From NCBI GenBank assembly GCA_029339505.1, contig JAQISU010000155.1, forward strand, positions 19,906,001-19,970,000: a stretch of DNA of 64,000 bases, written 5' to 3'. Shown in pieces: positions 13,954-38,114 of this stretch (its first letter is position 1; each line of letters opens with the position of its first letter). Position numbers and translations under genes: made by a program. This DNA comes from Unio delphinus (lineage: Eukaryota; Mollusca; Bivalvia; Unionida; Unionidae). Under the pieces are notes generated by a model, which saw only the letters and a program-made list of their open reading frames with translations, was not told the origin of the DNA and did not search any database.

Positions 13954-14043
13954 CCAATCAGCAAGAGAGAGCAGGAAATGCGTTTTGATCCAATGAAAAC
14001 TCAGCAAGAGGGAGCAGAGAATGCTTTTCGAGCCAATAAAAAC
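13954..14043 (+). promoter_or_regulatory. duplicated CCAAT-box promoter segment of the EGF gene
   Basis: A 43 bp unit (TCAGCAAGAG...) occurs at 13958-14000 and again at 14001-14043. CCAAT pentamers lie at 13954-13958 (in ACCAATCAGC, a good NF-Y-type box), 13990-13994 and 14033-14037, spaced 36 and 43 bp. All sit 40-125 bp upstream of the TATA box and point the same way as the gene. Confidence 0.6.
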
Positions 14044-14075
14044 TCATTTTTATTCTTTTTTTTGTAACTCGCTGG

Positions 14076-14085
14076 TATATAAATA
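14076..14085 (+). promoter_or_regulatory. TATA box of the EGF-domain gene
   Basis: TATATAAATA lies 67 bp upstream of the start codon at 14143. Transcription would start near 14105, giving a 5' leader of about 35-40 bases. Confidence 0.65.
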
Positions 14086-14142
14086 CAGAGGGCTCTATGA
14101 ACATATTTCAAGTTTCTTTCACAAGAGTATACCACAGAAAAG

Positions 14143-25956
<11,814 letters not shown>

Positions 25957-26295
25957 GTCAGTGCCATCGAAGGAGCGATTATAAATCTAGTTGACAATGG
26001 ACAAGCATATTGTTATATTTTGTATATATTCTAGGTTTGCCATTTTCTTGTGTTTAATCGACAAGAACAATACAAGCCATAGAGAGTGTAGAGAAAAAGC
26101 ATAAGAAAATATATATTCAATTATCTCAGGTCATATGAGAGGGGTGGGGAACTATTTAAAACCCTTCAAGATGTTGCGCTTTTTCTTTCATATTGACGAC
26201 AATTATAAAACATGATTCTATTCTCAGTGGAAGGATGGAAGAATGGATCTCTGGGAGTGTCACGTCCAGCTCCACCAATAACAAGCTTGATCTTC

Positions 26296-26301
26296 AATAA
26301 A
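26296..26301 (+). terminator. candidate polyadenylation signal of the EGF gene
   Basis: First AATAAA downstream of the stop codon at 25954-25956, about 340 nt away. Further AATAAA hexamers follow near 26324, 26648 and 26957, so the actual site is uncertain. Confidence 0.35.
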
Positions 26302-27998
26302 ACATTGTTACCAGAATACCAATAATAAAATAATGCAAGGATTACAAACATAATTGATATGTGGGAACTTGGCACCAAGAAATACGAGCACACAGCCTGC
26401 TTCATCAATCTGCAAAGTATCATCGCTGTGTTTTGTCTTTCAAAATATAATTGTGTTGTATTATCTTTAAAGTTGGTTTTGTCTTTTATGAAAAGACAAT
26501 GATTTATATTTATCTATCTTTAAGAGTGAATCAAATGATTTTATTTTGTGATTGTTACAATATATACTCTTACATGTGAGTAATGCAGACACTCTTTACC
26601 ACACTGGGGGATGGGGACACATTTGAAACGATGAGTATCCGTACAAATAAATGTTTCATTTCTATCTCTCTGATAGAAAAATACTCTAATAATGGATTAT
26701 ATAATGGGTGTGTGCGCATATTGAATTTTTAGGCGACAAAATATCAATTTTCATCAGGCAAGACATATGGTAAGTTCAGACGTAGGAAATATAGTATGTA
26801 TATCAATGTTTCCGGAGTTTACACTGTATTGCTTTAACAATAAGCCTGAAAATGATATTGCTGCGGCTCCTTTTATACAACGACCTCTCACTAGAGAGGT
26901 GAGACATGTATAGTTATATGTATGTTTTGTATTATGTCACGAATGTGTTGATTTTGAATAAACCATATTTGCTTTATTGATCGTTGCACTGTTTTATGTC
27001 ATCGGTGAAATTTAAATGTGTTCAATAACGAAACATGAATGAAAAAGCCATATTTAATTCGTGCACTGGGGAAATTTGTTTTAAACAGAGAGGATGTTTA
27101 CATTATCTATCATTTAAAATATGATTTAACAATGATATGAACATAGATTTAAAAAAAAATGATTATAAGATAATATAACATATTTGTATAAACTGTCTTG
27201 AAGAACTGCATTATGTCACGCCATGACACATGTACCATGTGGAAGTTGATGGTGTGAGGTATGATTATGATAATAATGAAGGTCATACGAAATGGGCTTT
27301 GCTGAAAATTTGCATATAACAAAACCCGAACGGATACGCATCTAATCTTCGTAAACAATGCTAATGCATGCACATTCATTTTTGAAAGGCTGTCGTTCTA
27401 GAAAATTATGAAGAGCTTAGAAATTGACCAATGAATGATGTAACAGGAAACATGGTTGTTACTGTATTTTTCATCTATCAAATCAATCACAAAAAGATCT
27501 TTCTCTTCTTTATAAGTTGTAAAAGGGAAAATTATGCAAAACTCTGTATCTAGCCTGCTTCTCTGGTATATATTTCAAACAATTATTACAGTTTACATTT
27601 AATTGATGCTAGCATAAATGATAAAAGGTAATGCAAGCATAAAGTTTCATGATTATTCGTGCAATATGGTCTAGGAAACTAAGCTTCATTTAAGTTCGAA
27701 GTCAAAGAAAATATTTAGCCAGAATTGTAACGGAGCCGCAGGAACTCAGTTGATTCTGCATTGGATACATAATCAAATGGTCGCGGACTCTAAAGCTTCG
27801 GCTTTAAAGGACGGCTGTTTCGGTATACCCTTGAAAATTGCACTTAAAATCCATTTTGTTGCAATAATATGGCGAGTAAACTATTTATAATGCCATTAAA
27901 AAATAGCCTAACCCAATACAGTCGTATCCCAGGGATTATTCCAAATTCGAACAGTCCCATCGTATTTAATGACTGTTTATACAAAGTATTGGTCATTA

Positions 27999-28002
<4 letters not shown>

Positions 28003-28081
<79 letters not shown>

Positions 28082-28086
28082 GAGTG
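28003..28086. repeat. (GA)n microsatellite
   Basis: Dinucleotide array with two small interruptions at its 3' end. It creates artificial Arg-Glu and Ser-Leu open frames on the two strands. Confidence 0.95.
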
Positions 28087-30140
28087 AGAAGTTTTTTTTA
28101 ATAAGAGTAAATATCTAACGATTATGTAGAACATATTGTATAGTCTCGAAGGACGCATCCACTAATGACCATTCAGACCATACAAGATATTCATACTTAA
28201 TTACGAGGGAAATAAAACGTCATTTCAGTCTCAAGCGAGCACTTCCAAATCTCAATCTGGCACACATTTTAGATGTCAAGTTTCTTATTAAACCGATCAG
28301 AAATCTTTTTCCATGTATTCTTTCTTGTAACAATTTTAAGAAGAAACAGCGCTTTATTTCTACAGATACTTCATGACTGAATTTGATAAAATTAGTAATG
28401 CAACATATGTCACCAAGGTTGTCCTTTTGAAAGAATTCTCGCAAATTCGGCACTTGTTACTCAAGATGGACTTGATCAATATAAAGTGATGAAATTTGGG
28501 ATGAAAAGTTCGTCTTGTACGGTTTAAACGTTTAATGAACACATACACATCTTGGCTAGATAATTATGACGCTAACATCAACGACCTCATCAACTAACAG
28601 GACACATGGAAAGATCAGTTAGTCTTTATGATCTTTAAAAGTGTAATATAAATCATTGAACATGTAGCTATCATGATTGGATAACTATTACCTATGTTTA
28701 GGTCCATACGAGCTGTCTCTTTATAATTCATTATGATACCTGGATCTGTCTTTGGTACATTGACAATCTCATACTCTTTTCTATGATAGTGTGTGACACA
28801 ATTGCTGAGAAAGTAGGATAGAAAGTTTTATATCAGCAAACATTAACAATAAAAGTCAAAGGAAAAACAATTTGTACCGTGATACTATATATGAATTAAC
28901 GATTGGAAATGTCGAAGGCCATACACTCCTATTTATGATAGGTTTTCGGTTTCTCATTATACAAGCGATTGAAACTAGTTAGCAGGCACCAAACAGGGAA
29001 ATATGCGCCGCGTAATATGAAGGTTTGAAAGCCTTGACTGACATCTAGCACGATGTAAATATGCTTTGCGCAATGGCATGATGCATACTTGAGCACAATC
29101 ATAGAAAAAATCGAGAAACATTATAAAGGTTATCTAAGTCCAAACTTTATAATTAGGGAAGGGTAATGTATCGACAATTTACCTCGATGAAGAGTAGAAC
29201 TGTTTTTCAACTTGTTGTCCCTGCGACATAAAGGTTCTGTGTACTTTGAGCGACACACTTGTCGAGTAGGGTAGTGTACCTCAGGAGGAAAACGATGAAT
29301 AGCAAGGTTTTAGCCCAGTTTTACTGCCCTAGCGTCAATAGCGACGTAGTACAATTATGTTTGCCATTAAACATGAGTAAAAAGCATATTTAATTATTGT
29401 GCACTGTTCATCTTACTCGAGTCGAGTAGCTAACTACAAGAAAACCTCAGTAGATAAATTACTCGTGAGTGAGAATGAGGGTGGAAAAATATGTAATTAA
29501 AGGTCAGAGCTTGTCCAGAGTCTGCGTCAGCAAAGCAGGGAGATTTTTAAGAGGTACGCAGAAATAGTTCTTGACTGAACCAGTCATACGAGGTTAATAT
29601 ATTTCCACACAAAAGACGTTCAACATTTCATCGCTATAGCTATTCTTTTGACAGATTTAACTAGGAAAAGGCAACCAGATAAAGTTTCTTGGGATTGATG
29701 CCTTAAAAGAAAATACGCCAATCCTACGTTGCCATAGCAAAATAAATCGCATGGTTTGAGAATTGATACGTTCAGCTTATGATTAGTATCAGTTTTACAG
29801 AAAGAGTAAGATGGTGTAAAATTGCTTTATAGCTTATGCTAGTAGGACATTTTTGCTTCAGAAGCAAAACTGCTCCCTGATCGAAATGGAACGTTTGTCA
29901 CTAGTGGGAAGGAAAAGGCAATTTCACACGTAATGCTTTTTATTCTTGAAATGGACCACCATTCTCGAATATATTTGAATAAAGCAAAAAGGTCGCCAAA
30001 GCAGTGTTGTTGCGTTGGGCATTGACGTTGCTGCCATATGGTTTCCGGATCGAGGTGATTAATGAAGGTGCCTATTTATTTAGAAGAGTGTGATTTGTGA
30101 CATTTTACCATGTAATTCTAGTGTCGTAAATAATGCGATA

Positions 30141-30409
30141 CGATATTTATTGACTTTTTTTATGGTTTAACGCCATTTTTCAGCACAATATAGGCTATAT
30201 ATGGCGGCCAGTATTAATGGTGGAGGAAGAACCCGGACAAATCCCGGTAAGAACCACCGACCCACGAGAAGCTACTGGCAAGCTTTCTCACATAACTACA
30301 TTAGCCGAATCTTAGACTCGAACCCACGCAGAGAGAGGTGAGATGGCAGTGGTCCGTAACGGACAGCGCTTTAGACCACTCGGTCTATCGGGGCCCCGAT
30401 ATTTATTGA
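30141..30409 (-). mobile_element. tRNA-derived SINE with 13 bp target-site duplication
   Basis: On the minus strand the body runs from 30396 to 30154. It has a tRNA-like head (GGGGCCCCGATAGACCGAG, A-box-like TGGTCTAAAGCG, B box GGGTTCGAGTCT), a middle block ACCGGGATTTGTCCGGG, a CTGGCCGCCAT block and a GGCGTTAAACCATAAAAAAA tail. CGATATTTATTGA occurs at 30141-30153 and again at 30397-30409, a clean target duplication. The CCGGG...GGCCGCC...GGCGTTAAAC layout is one I associate with mollusc SINEs. Confidence 0.85.
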
Positions 30410-31859
30410 TATCTAGTCTTGATTTCCTAAAAATGTTATCACTTTTCTAAGGGCAGATTTATTGTCTTGTATCTGCTTTTACTTAATGTCAATGCATTAG
30501 ATATACTCAAAATGTGCTGATATTTCTCTCCCGCGTACAATGCTTCAGAAGGGTGGTTATTTTTATATTAGCTCTTTCAAAATAATTTAGTTCACCCAGT
30601 ACTGCACGAACAAAGTGACGGCATTGAGAAACACATTTATCGTATGTCTCTCTGATCGTTGATTTCACCATAATCCGGGTACTTATAGAGTAAAGTCTGA
30701 CTATTACCAGAATACAACGAGGTTAGTCAGGAAGCTGTCCACTTTATGTGAGCAGACTTCAGTTGCAGTGATACCTGAAATATAAAATTAAATTATTTTT
30801 TCCACCTCCGGTCTTATGTGATAGAATTGCGAGATATATTGGATTTATTGTGCAACACAGCCAATTCATATGAACCGATGCGAGGGTATATTACTGGATT
30901 CGTATTTAACCGTCTCCCGTATAATACACAGTCGTAGTCATTATATTTTAGCTGAATTATGATTGTAAGTCGTACATCTCCGTGGATTTCGTTAAACGGT
31001 ACGATACTGTCGACGGTGACGTTGGCTCGGTGAACGATATCAGTTTACTCACCGTGAGTGACCAAAGCTTTGGGACAAATGGGTCAGCAATAGAATAGGT
31101 GTCTATTATTTCTGTGCAAAGTCTAAACTATGCAAACCTTATAATTTGGTATAGTGAGTGACTAAAGCTTTAGGACCAATGGGTCAGCAAGAAAATAGGT
31201 AGTTTCCTGTAAAATCTTTCGGCAAATGGGGAGGCGTCTGCTTGCTGCGCGTTGTAGCTCCTTGACCGATCTATGAGAGCTATGGAATCGGAAGAATCAG
31301 AAATATTCCGACATCGTGTCCTTGACATCATAATCAATATTCAATATCACTATACGAGTCAAATCAATAATTCAGTATCGCTCTATTAGTGTCTATTATT
31401 TCTGTGCAAAGTCTAACATTTAGTATTATATCAAAATACATCCGATTGAAATAGCACAATATAAACTGTATTTACAATAAATTAATCACAAGTTTATTCA
31501 CAAGTATACCAAGCACCTTCATTCAAGCTTAAGATAACACTGGTATGTAATGAAAATGTTCTGCTATTTTATACCAATTTACAGAGTGTGATACGTTTAA
31601 TTTTCATAGAGTTTTCTTTTCATTTAAATGAGATTAACTTCTTAAACGTTATTTTATTTATGACTAACTGTTGACATTTTTTTTAGGCGATTTAGCAGTT
31701 TGTTTGTATTCTTAATTGCAGACATCAATAAATAACCGTGTGATTATTGGGAATCACCAATAGGAATATGCTAATTATTATTTTAAAAATGCATTAATTC
31801 ATGTTAAATTGTGCCAAGGCTGGGGTTGAAACGGTTTGCAGTCGAAATGTCTTGGGAAC

Positions 31860-32030
31860 TTTTTTGGGGTCGAAATGTCCCCCCGATAAACCCCAATAAA
31901 AAACAATGACCCTCGCAAAGCTACTGGCAACATTCTCACATATTGACATTTGTTTCGCCTGGGCCTCGAACCACACCAACGAGGTGAGATAACAGTGATG
32001 TGTAAAGTCGAACGGTTTACATCACTTTTC
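31860..32030 (-). mobile_element. decayed SINE related to the 30.2 kb copy
   Basis: Shares GCTACTGGCAA...TTCTCACATA and GAGGTGAGAT...CAGTG with 30280-30350 in the same order and orientation. The B box is degenerate and no target duplication was found. Confidence 0.5.
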
Positions 32031-33456
32031 AACTGAAGATACATACTATATCCATCAGTAAAAATTAAAATGACTACAACAGCTACTCTATCAGGATCCT
32101 CATCACTGCTGGATGTAAGGGTATCATTCTCTCGGGATTAAAGGGCTTTGAGTAAATTATATGCTCACAGAGAGATTTTGTTCTATGTTGGAGTTAACGC
32201 TTTGTATTAGTCTGTTTATGTCATACGCAATTAAAAGTTTCATGTGTATAACAAAACACAATCAGATTTCCATACCGACATCAGTAGCTTGGAAAAAAAT
32301 ATTATAGAGCTATTATAGTTATTAACTCTAAACTCACCTGGAAAAAGCCACAATGGAATAGAGGCACACTAGTAATTACAAAAAAGGATTATATACATGT
32401 TAAATATCCTGTCTTTTAAAACTTTCCCAAAAGTAATGTGAAAAGATCTCAGCCTCTCGTTAGAAATATTTGAATTGTTATCCTTCATTAAAATGGCATA
32501 AGCGTTTGCTTAGTTCCGTTTGTCTGGAAATCTGACATTTGTAGCAGTTCTGCATCTCGTTTTGGCGAACTTTATGACCTAATTTATTCGACTACAGTGC
32601 TAACTGAATCTAATTAAGTTGAAGCCAGGACCATCAATTAGTAACAAAGACAAATAATTTCTTACACATTTATTCAAAACTAAGCATCTTTAGCAACATT
32701 TATACGCTACCATTTTAATTTTAAAACGATAAAGTATTGGTATACGGACGTCTGAAGATACCACATTAGTAACACCCAAACACCGTTTTAAACAGATTTG
32801 ATCCTGTGTAAAGAACAGACATAACGTCACAAACGTGCGTACTTTCAGATAGTTTTAGGCCTCAATATTCTTGACTGTAAGGCTATTAAAAAAATTCAAT
32901 TCGTTAATTATTAACATAACAACAATAGAATCCATAGTTAGAGCCTACCAACATATTTCTATTTGACATGTTTATTAGTTTGTGAAAGTGTTGGAGAGAT
33001 AAACTATATCTTAAGATTGACGCATGAATATTTAATAACGTTACATAATACTGAACTGACAAATTCACTTAATTGTTTTAGTTGATAGTATAATATATAC
33101 CTTATCATCAAGTAGTGAACAGCGCAGGTGGAAGTAACGAAGGGGGGTTATCTCCATTTGAGATAACTTTTTATAAAATATTTGAATAACTTTCGTTAGA
33201 TTTCAGTCCTAAAGGGCTCTGTTCCCTTGAATATAAGCAAGCAAATAATATACGATATACTTCTGCACAAAATATCAACTTATATAATATGTGTTGGTTT
33301 ATATTAATTAGTATGGTTAGTATAAAAACAGATTAAAATATAGGTCTGCTAGGGGATGGGGGAAGTTATGTCAACTCCAATCTCATTTTTCTGATATGCA
33401 GACTCATATTGCTATGTTGGATTTAACTTGTGTATGTCGAAAGTGATTTCTAAATA

Positions 33457-33457
<1 letters not shown>

Positions 33458-33503
<46 letters not shown>
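33458..33503. repeat. (ACT)n microsatellite
   Basis: About 15 ACT units. Confidence 0.95.
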
Positions 33504-33504
<1 letters not shown>

Positions 33505-33744
33505 CGCTTGTGCTGCTAATTACTATTTTCAGCCTATAATGGGTAGTGTGAAAATTATAGAAAAATGATGAAACTTGTAAAGAAAATGATGATAATTATT
33601 AGTCCTTTTCCTCGTCCACCATCTCCATTATATCACAAAAAAATTAGAAGTACTATGATCAATTCTGCTCATTTCTGTTCACTACAGCATATGCATTCTT
33701 CTCCAAATTTACATGTACATCAGCAAGCACGTTTGATAATGTTT

Positions 33745-33746
<2 letters not shown>

Positions 33747-33805
<59 letters not shown>

Positions 33806-33812
33806 TCTCTCT
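33747..33812. repeat. (CT)n microsatellite
   Basis: Nearly pure CT array with one interruption near 33800. Confidence 0.95.
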
Positions 33813-33951
33813 TAATACATTTGTCTGAAGAAATTCGCTTGCGTGACTACACATCTTTTCTGTCAGAGAAAGAGGAAATAAATAGCGAACCTATTTTACT
33901 CATATGTCGATGGGCTTATTATAGTTTTACAATTATTACAGAAATATTAAC

Positions 33952-33996
<45 letters not shown>
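33952..33996. repeat. (ATT)n microsatellite
   Basis: About 15 units. Confidence 0.95.
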
Positions 33997-35618
33997 GATG
34001 CAATCAGGCCGATGTTCTCAAGTGAAGGTGGTAACTCCACAGGTTTCAAGCACTTGTAGTTATCTTTCACACAGCCATCGACTTGTCCGGCCTCAGGATT
34101 GGCTGCATAGAAATGGTGGTAACAAATAACTGTCTGGTTTCCTGACCATTTGCTCCAGTGATGCCATCAACCTTTCAACACATTCAGAAATTTGTAAATA
34201 ATGTAGTAATAAAAGTTAAAATGGTATTCATTTTAACAAACATAACTAATATTTGACTGTATAATTATTTTGTCACATTATATGACTTTGAATATGTGCT
34301 AGAAAAATAAATCTGCACCGGCATTTTTTTTAAACATTCTAGGACTTTGTTTTGATTAATATAAAATAAATCAAGCTGCTTTGCTATCATTGTTAGTGTA
34401 TGCGATCAGGTGGAACTTCCCAAGTGAAAGCATTTGCTACACTCATTACAAGGACTTGTACTTTGCGTGCAAATGGGATGTGTAAGACTGGAAACATAAT
34501 TAATTATAGAGGCCATGAATAGCAATATAAGAATTTGATTGCACCATCAAATCGGTAAAAGGTTCATACATGCTGAAGTTATGCAATTTACATTACCCTT
34601 TTCCAGAGGTATTTGAGTTGAAGCTTGAATCCATACGGTCACTCTCATCTGGTTTGTAGCTTGAATCATCGGACTCCTTTATCATGGAACACTCATCTTC
34701 AATATCATCAGTATCAGTCTCAGGGTCTGTGTCCGGTTCATCAAAACTGTCTATTCTAAAGAAAACTGAATCCCTTTGCTCATTCTCTGCACATGGACAT
34801 TTACCTGAAAACCTGTGAAATATCATACATGTGCATTCTGATTATCATGGTTTTCACACAGTTGAGTAACTCATGAATATTATATGCTTATCAATAAACG
34901 TGTAATATTGCTCAGTAACAAAAAGTGGACAAGTGTATGGTATACAGAGACAATTGCTTACACTATCATACTGAACTTAGTTAATTTATTGTTACATGTG
35001 TCATTTGCTTGTTGACTTTTAATGGTGAGATCATAACAATGAGTTATACGTGTATTATTATTACAAAATCAATTTGTTTTCCTCTCACTAATGCTTGACT
35101 TCTCTTAAATCTCTTGAGTATCTTGTCAGTCTGACATTTAACGGCAATACTGTCCCTAGTCTATGGGACAAAAGCAATACTTGAAAAAATATATTTGGCA
35201 AATTCTAATAAATACCTTTGCATTAGATTAATCGCTACAGCTTTTGTGGTCATCCTTTAGGTTTTATGCATGTTTGAACAAAGACAAATGCATCAAACCT
35301 CTTTAGCTATTTAGAGAAACTATAACTCGTCATAATGTTTGACATATAACCAACACATTGCATAGCTTTCCCACAATAAATAATAACATATCTTTATTTA
35401 TTTACTAGTAAGCTAACATATATGATGTCATATGAAATCATATTAAGCTAAACCAACCATTTAAACACAGGAAATGCAGAAAAAGTTCTCTGTTACATCA
35501 ATATGCACACCATTATATGTCGCACCATCTACTGTTGACTGTGTGATTGGTGTAGTTTGGGTTTTCTCTTGTGCATTTTCTTCTGGATGCTGGTTTTGAA
35601 AAATCTCTTTCAACATCT
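33997..35618 (-). pseudogene. possible multi-exon gene or transposon-gene remnant
   Basis: Best piece: a minus-strand segment of about 34597-34812 that reads an acidic stretch (DEPDTDPETDTDDIEDE, then SDDSSYKPDESD). It is bounded by a plausible acceptor (TTTCACAG) and donor (GG|GTAATG). A second open stretch at about 35465-35618 starts at an ATG and encodes MLKEIFQNQHPEENAQEK. Nearer the 3' side, frames with CNECSKCFHLG (about 34420-34450) and CYHHFYAANPEAGQVDG (34020-34130) look like zinc-finger fragments. DNA around 34002-34060 and 34405-34460 is similar, so one block may be duplicated. No family was recognised and the exon chain is not proven. Confidence 0.25.
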
Positions 35619-35721
35619 AACAAAAAGATAAAAGTAAATCAAGCAGCATTAAAAGTTTACATCATAAACAATATTAAAGCATAATTCTCCTTATATTACC
35701 TTGTATGATTATGAACATAAT

Positions 35722-35724
<3 letters not shown>

Positions 35725-35774
<50 letters not shown>
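35725..35774. repeat. (AAT)n microsatellite
   Basis: About 16 units. Confidence 0.95.
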
Positions 35775-35776
<2 letters not shown>

Positions 35777-36042
35777 TACTTGTCACATCGAACAAACATT
35801 GATATTACATCTGCAATCAATGGGTTGTGGGTGTGAATCAGACCTAAAACGAGATCCATTGGCATAATAACTAATTAGTCCTTAAAATTAAAAACAATCA
35901 ATACACCAGCTATTCACACCATTTAAGTATGAAATAAACACTTGTGATATAATACTATTATTATTGTTGAAAACAGCAACAGATAGGAAAGAGGCTACAG
36001 CATAAAAAATAATTTTTTCTAGGCTGAGGTACAAAGAATGCA

Positions 36043-36054
36043 GGGGGGGGGGGT

Positions 36055-36146
<92 letters not shown>

Positions 36147-36160
36147 TAGATAGATAGATA
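36043..36160. repeat. compound G-run / (TA)n / (GATA)n array
   Basis: An 11-base G run (36043-36053), a (TA)n array (36059-36144) and four GATA units (36145-36160). Confidence 0.9.
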
Positions 36161-37011
36161 CACACACCTTGGATTTAGACTTTGCACACACACATACATA
36201 CACACACATGTTGATAAGCAGATTTCATAATTTTGGGGGATAAGGGTGGACCTACCTATTTCGATTTGTAAACACACTCCCACTGAAACCGCCCTCTCGC
36301 ATTAATCGCTCGCAAGCTAGGTATATTTGTGGCAAGAGTGAAAGGTTGACAACAAATAATATAACATGCTAAAATCAATCATTTATTTACCTTTGCTCGC
36401 TCTCGCTTTTGGAAAGCTTTAATCGGGCTACCTGTTGTTAGGCCTGCCGTAACCCTTGATTTATGTTGATCTGGTTTGCATGCACTCTGTGTTATATGGT
36501 GAGAAAACAGACATGGAACTGCATTAGGCATGAGTCTAATGGTCTGAATCCAAAGGACCGTTTCAGTTTAGAGGTGGGATCGAAATCGTCTTCTCTAAGT
36601 GGTCACTATAGACAACTTGACTATCTCGCCTGACACTATAGTCGGCTCAGTCCAATCTTTTCTTGTCGTTCGTATCTGCTTAATCCATTGCTTCCTTGAA
36701 ACTAGGTAAAGCTAGGAAACCTAGGTAAATTATCACAGGCACCTTGCAGTTTTTAAATAACAAAGTCTTGTTAGGGTTTGGAATGAATCTGAGATAAACG
36801 AGCTTATCAAGGGCAAACCACTCATCAGAGACACATATCCTTTAAGCAAACATATTTTTTATTAGCAACACATCCTGTCTAGAGATATTTCATAAATCGG
36901 GCTGCTGTATACACTGTGATTAACAGTGGTCGTATTCATTAAAGTGACCCCATCGTCAAGAAATTTAAATTAATCACCAAATCTTAATGGGAAGTAGTGT
37001 GATAAAACAAT

Positions 37012-37081
37012 CGATGACGACGACGATGAAGATGATGATGACGATGACGATGATGACGACGATAATGACGATGTTGATGAT
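37012..37081. repeat. (GAY)n trinucleotide array
   Basis: GAC/GAT triplets with a few interruptions. Confidence 0.85.
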
Positions 37082-38052
37082 ACGAAATGAAGTTTAAAAG
37101 AGTAACACATAACTAGATAATTAAATATTTAAAGCTGCATAAATCGATAATATAAAATAAAACCATACCGGTAAGGCGTGCCGCTTATTTTGTAATATAT
37201 TACTAACTACCTGAATGGTCTTGTGTGCCACATGCTGTTACTAATAAGTTCCCCATTGTTTTGCTTTGGTTTCCAATAAGGTAATTCAAGTTCTCTTATA
37301 CCGTATTCTACATGAATTTTCGTAAAACTTTAAAGCGATTTAAAATCTATTAGTTTTAATAAAACAATCTATATACCGATTTTAAAATGACTTTCCGTCC
37401 CAATTTAGCAGGTTCAAAAATCGAAAACATTTCGCAAAATATTAATTTTTTTCGACGAGAAAAGCTGTCAATCCTTGGATTATAGAACGTTGAACAAAAT
37501 ATTGTACCAATAGTATGCACGGGCAAATCACACAAAAATAAATAGATGAGAAAAATAATTCTGCATTACTTTATCCCCCAAATGATATCTCGTTTCAATA
37601 AGCTCAAGTAACATTCTTTGAGGAATGCTTTTTAAACGCCGTCTTGCCAGGTGAAACCCGTTCCATAAGATTATTACGCTACAGAGCTACAGAAAGGCAA
37701 AAATGGCTTCTTATAAATTCCAGACAAACCAGATGGGAATTAAATTCAAATTAATTTGAATATTTTATCTCTCTTTGTCTGTTCAAAATGTTCATCTAAA
37801 TGCTGAAAACCATTTAATTGTATAAATTTTGTAAAATTAAAATTAAAATCTATGTTGAATATGACAAACACGAGTTTATTGCTCATCAGTCTTTATGTAA
37901 CCATACAAATCCCAAGAACATGATCCATATAAAAACCTATTTGTCGAACCAGCTAATCATTATGTAAAACTAAAACACAATTTAATCCAGACGCCAAATG
38001 ACGTTGTTAAGAAATATCAATATAGCCATCGTGTTAAAGAATGCATATAAAG

Positions 38053-38054
<2 letters not shown>

Positions 38055-38112
<58 letters not shown>
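38055..38112. repeat. (AT)n microsatellite
   Basis: Pure array. Confidence 0.95.

Positions 38113-38114
<2 letters not shown>

Larger units (their letters stand above)
10750..13957. other. gene-free stretch upstream of the EGF-domain gene
   Basis: Apart from a LINE 3' remnant (11070-11350) and an (AT)n array (12787-12858) I see nothing identifiable. Open frames, such as one of 74 residues at 11673, are low-complexity hydrophobic and not convincing. Confidence 0.55.
26302..33950. other. gene-poor intergenic region
   Basis: No confident gene. It contains a (GA)n array (28003-28086), one SINE with target duplication (30141-30409), a decayed relative (31860-32030), small direct repeats near 31.05-31.42 kb and an (ACT)n array. 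Minus-strand frames at 28220-28548 carry paired cysteines and a basic stretch (CARLRFGSARLRLK) that could be a dead LINE reverse-transcriptase tail, but I cannot support that well. Confidence 0.5.

Noticed and set aside
27844..28158. Ser-Leu and Arg-Glu repeat frames on both strands (also 33565)
   Set aside because: Artefacts of (GA)n or (CT)n arrays; no start context or domain.
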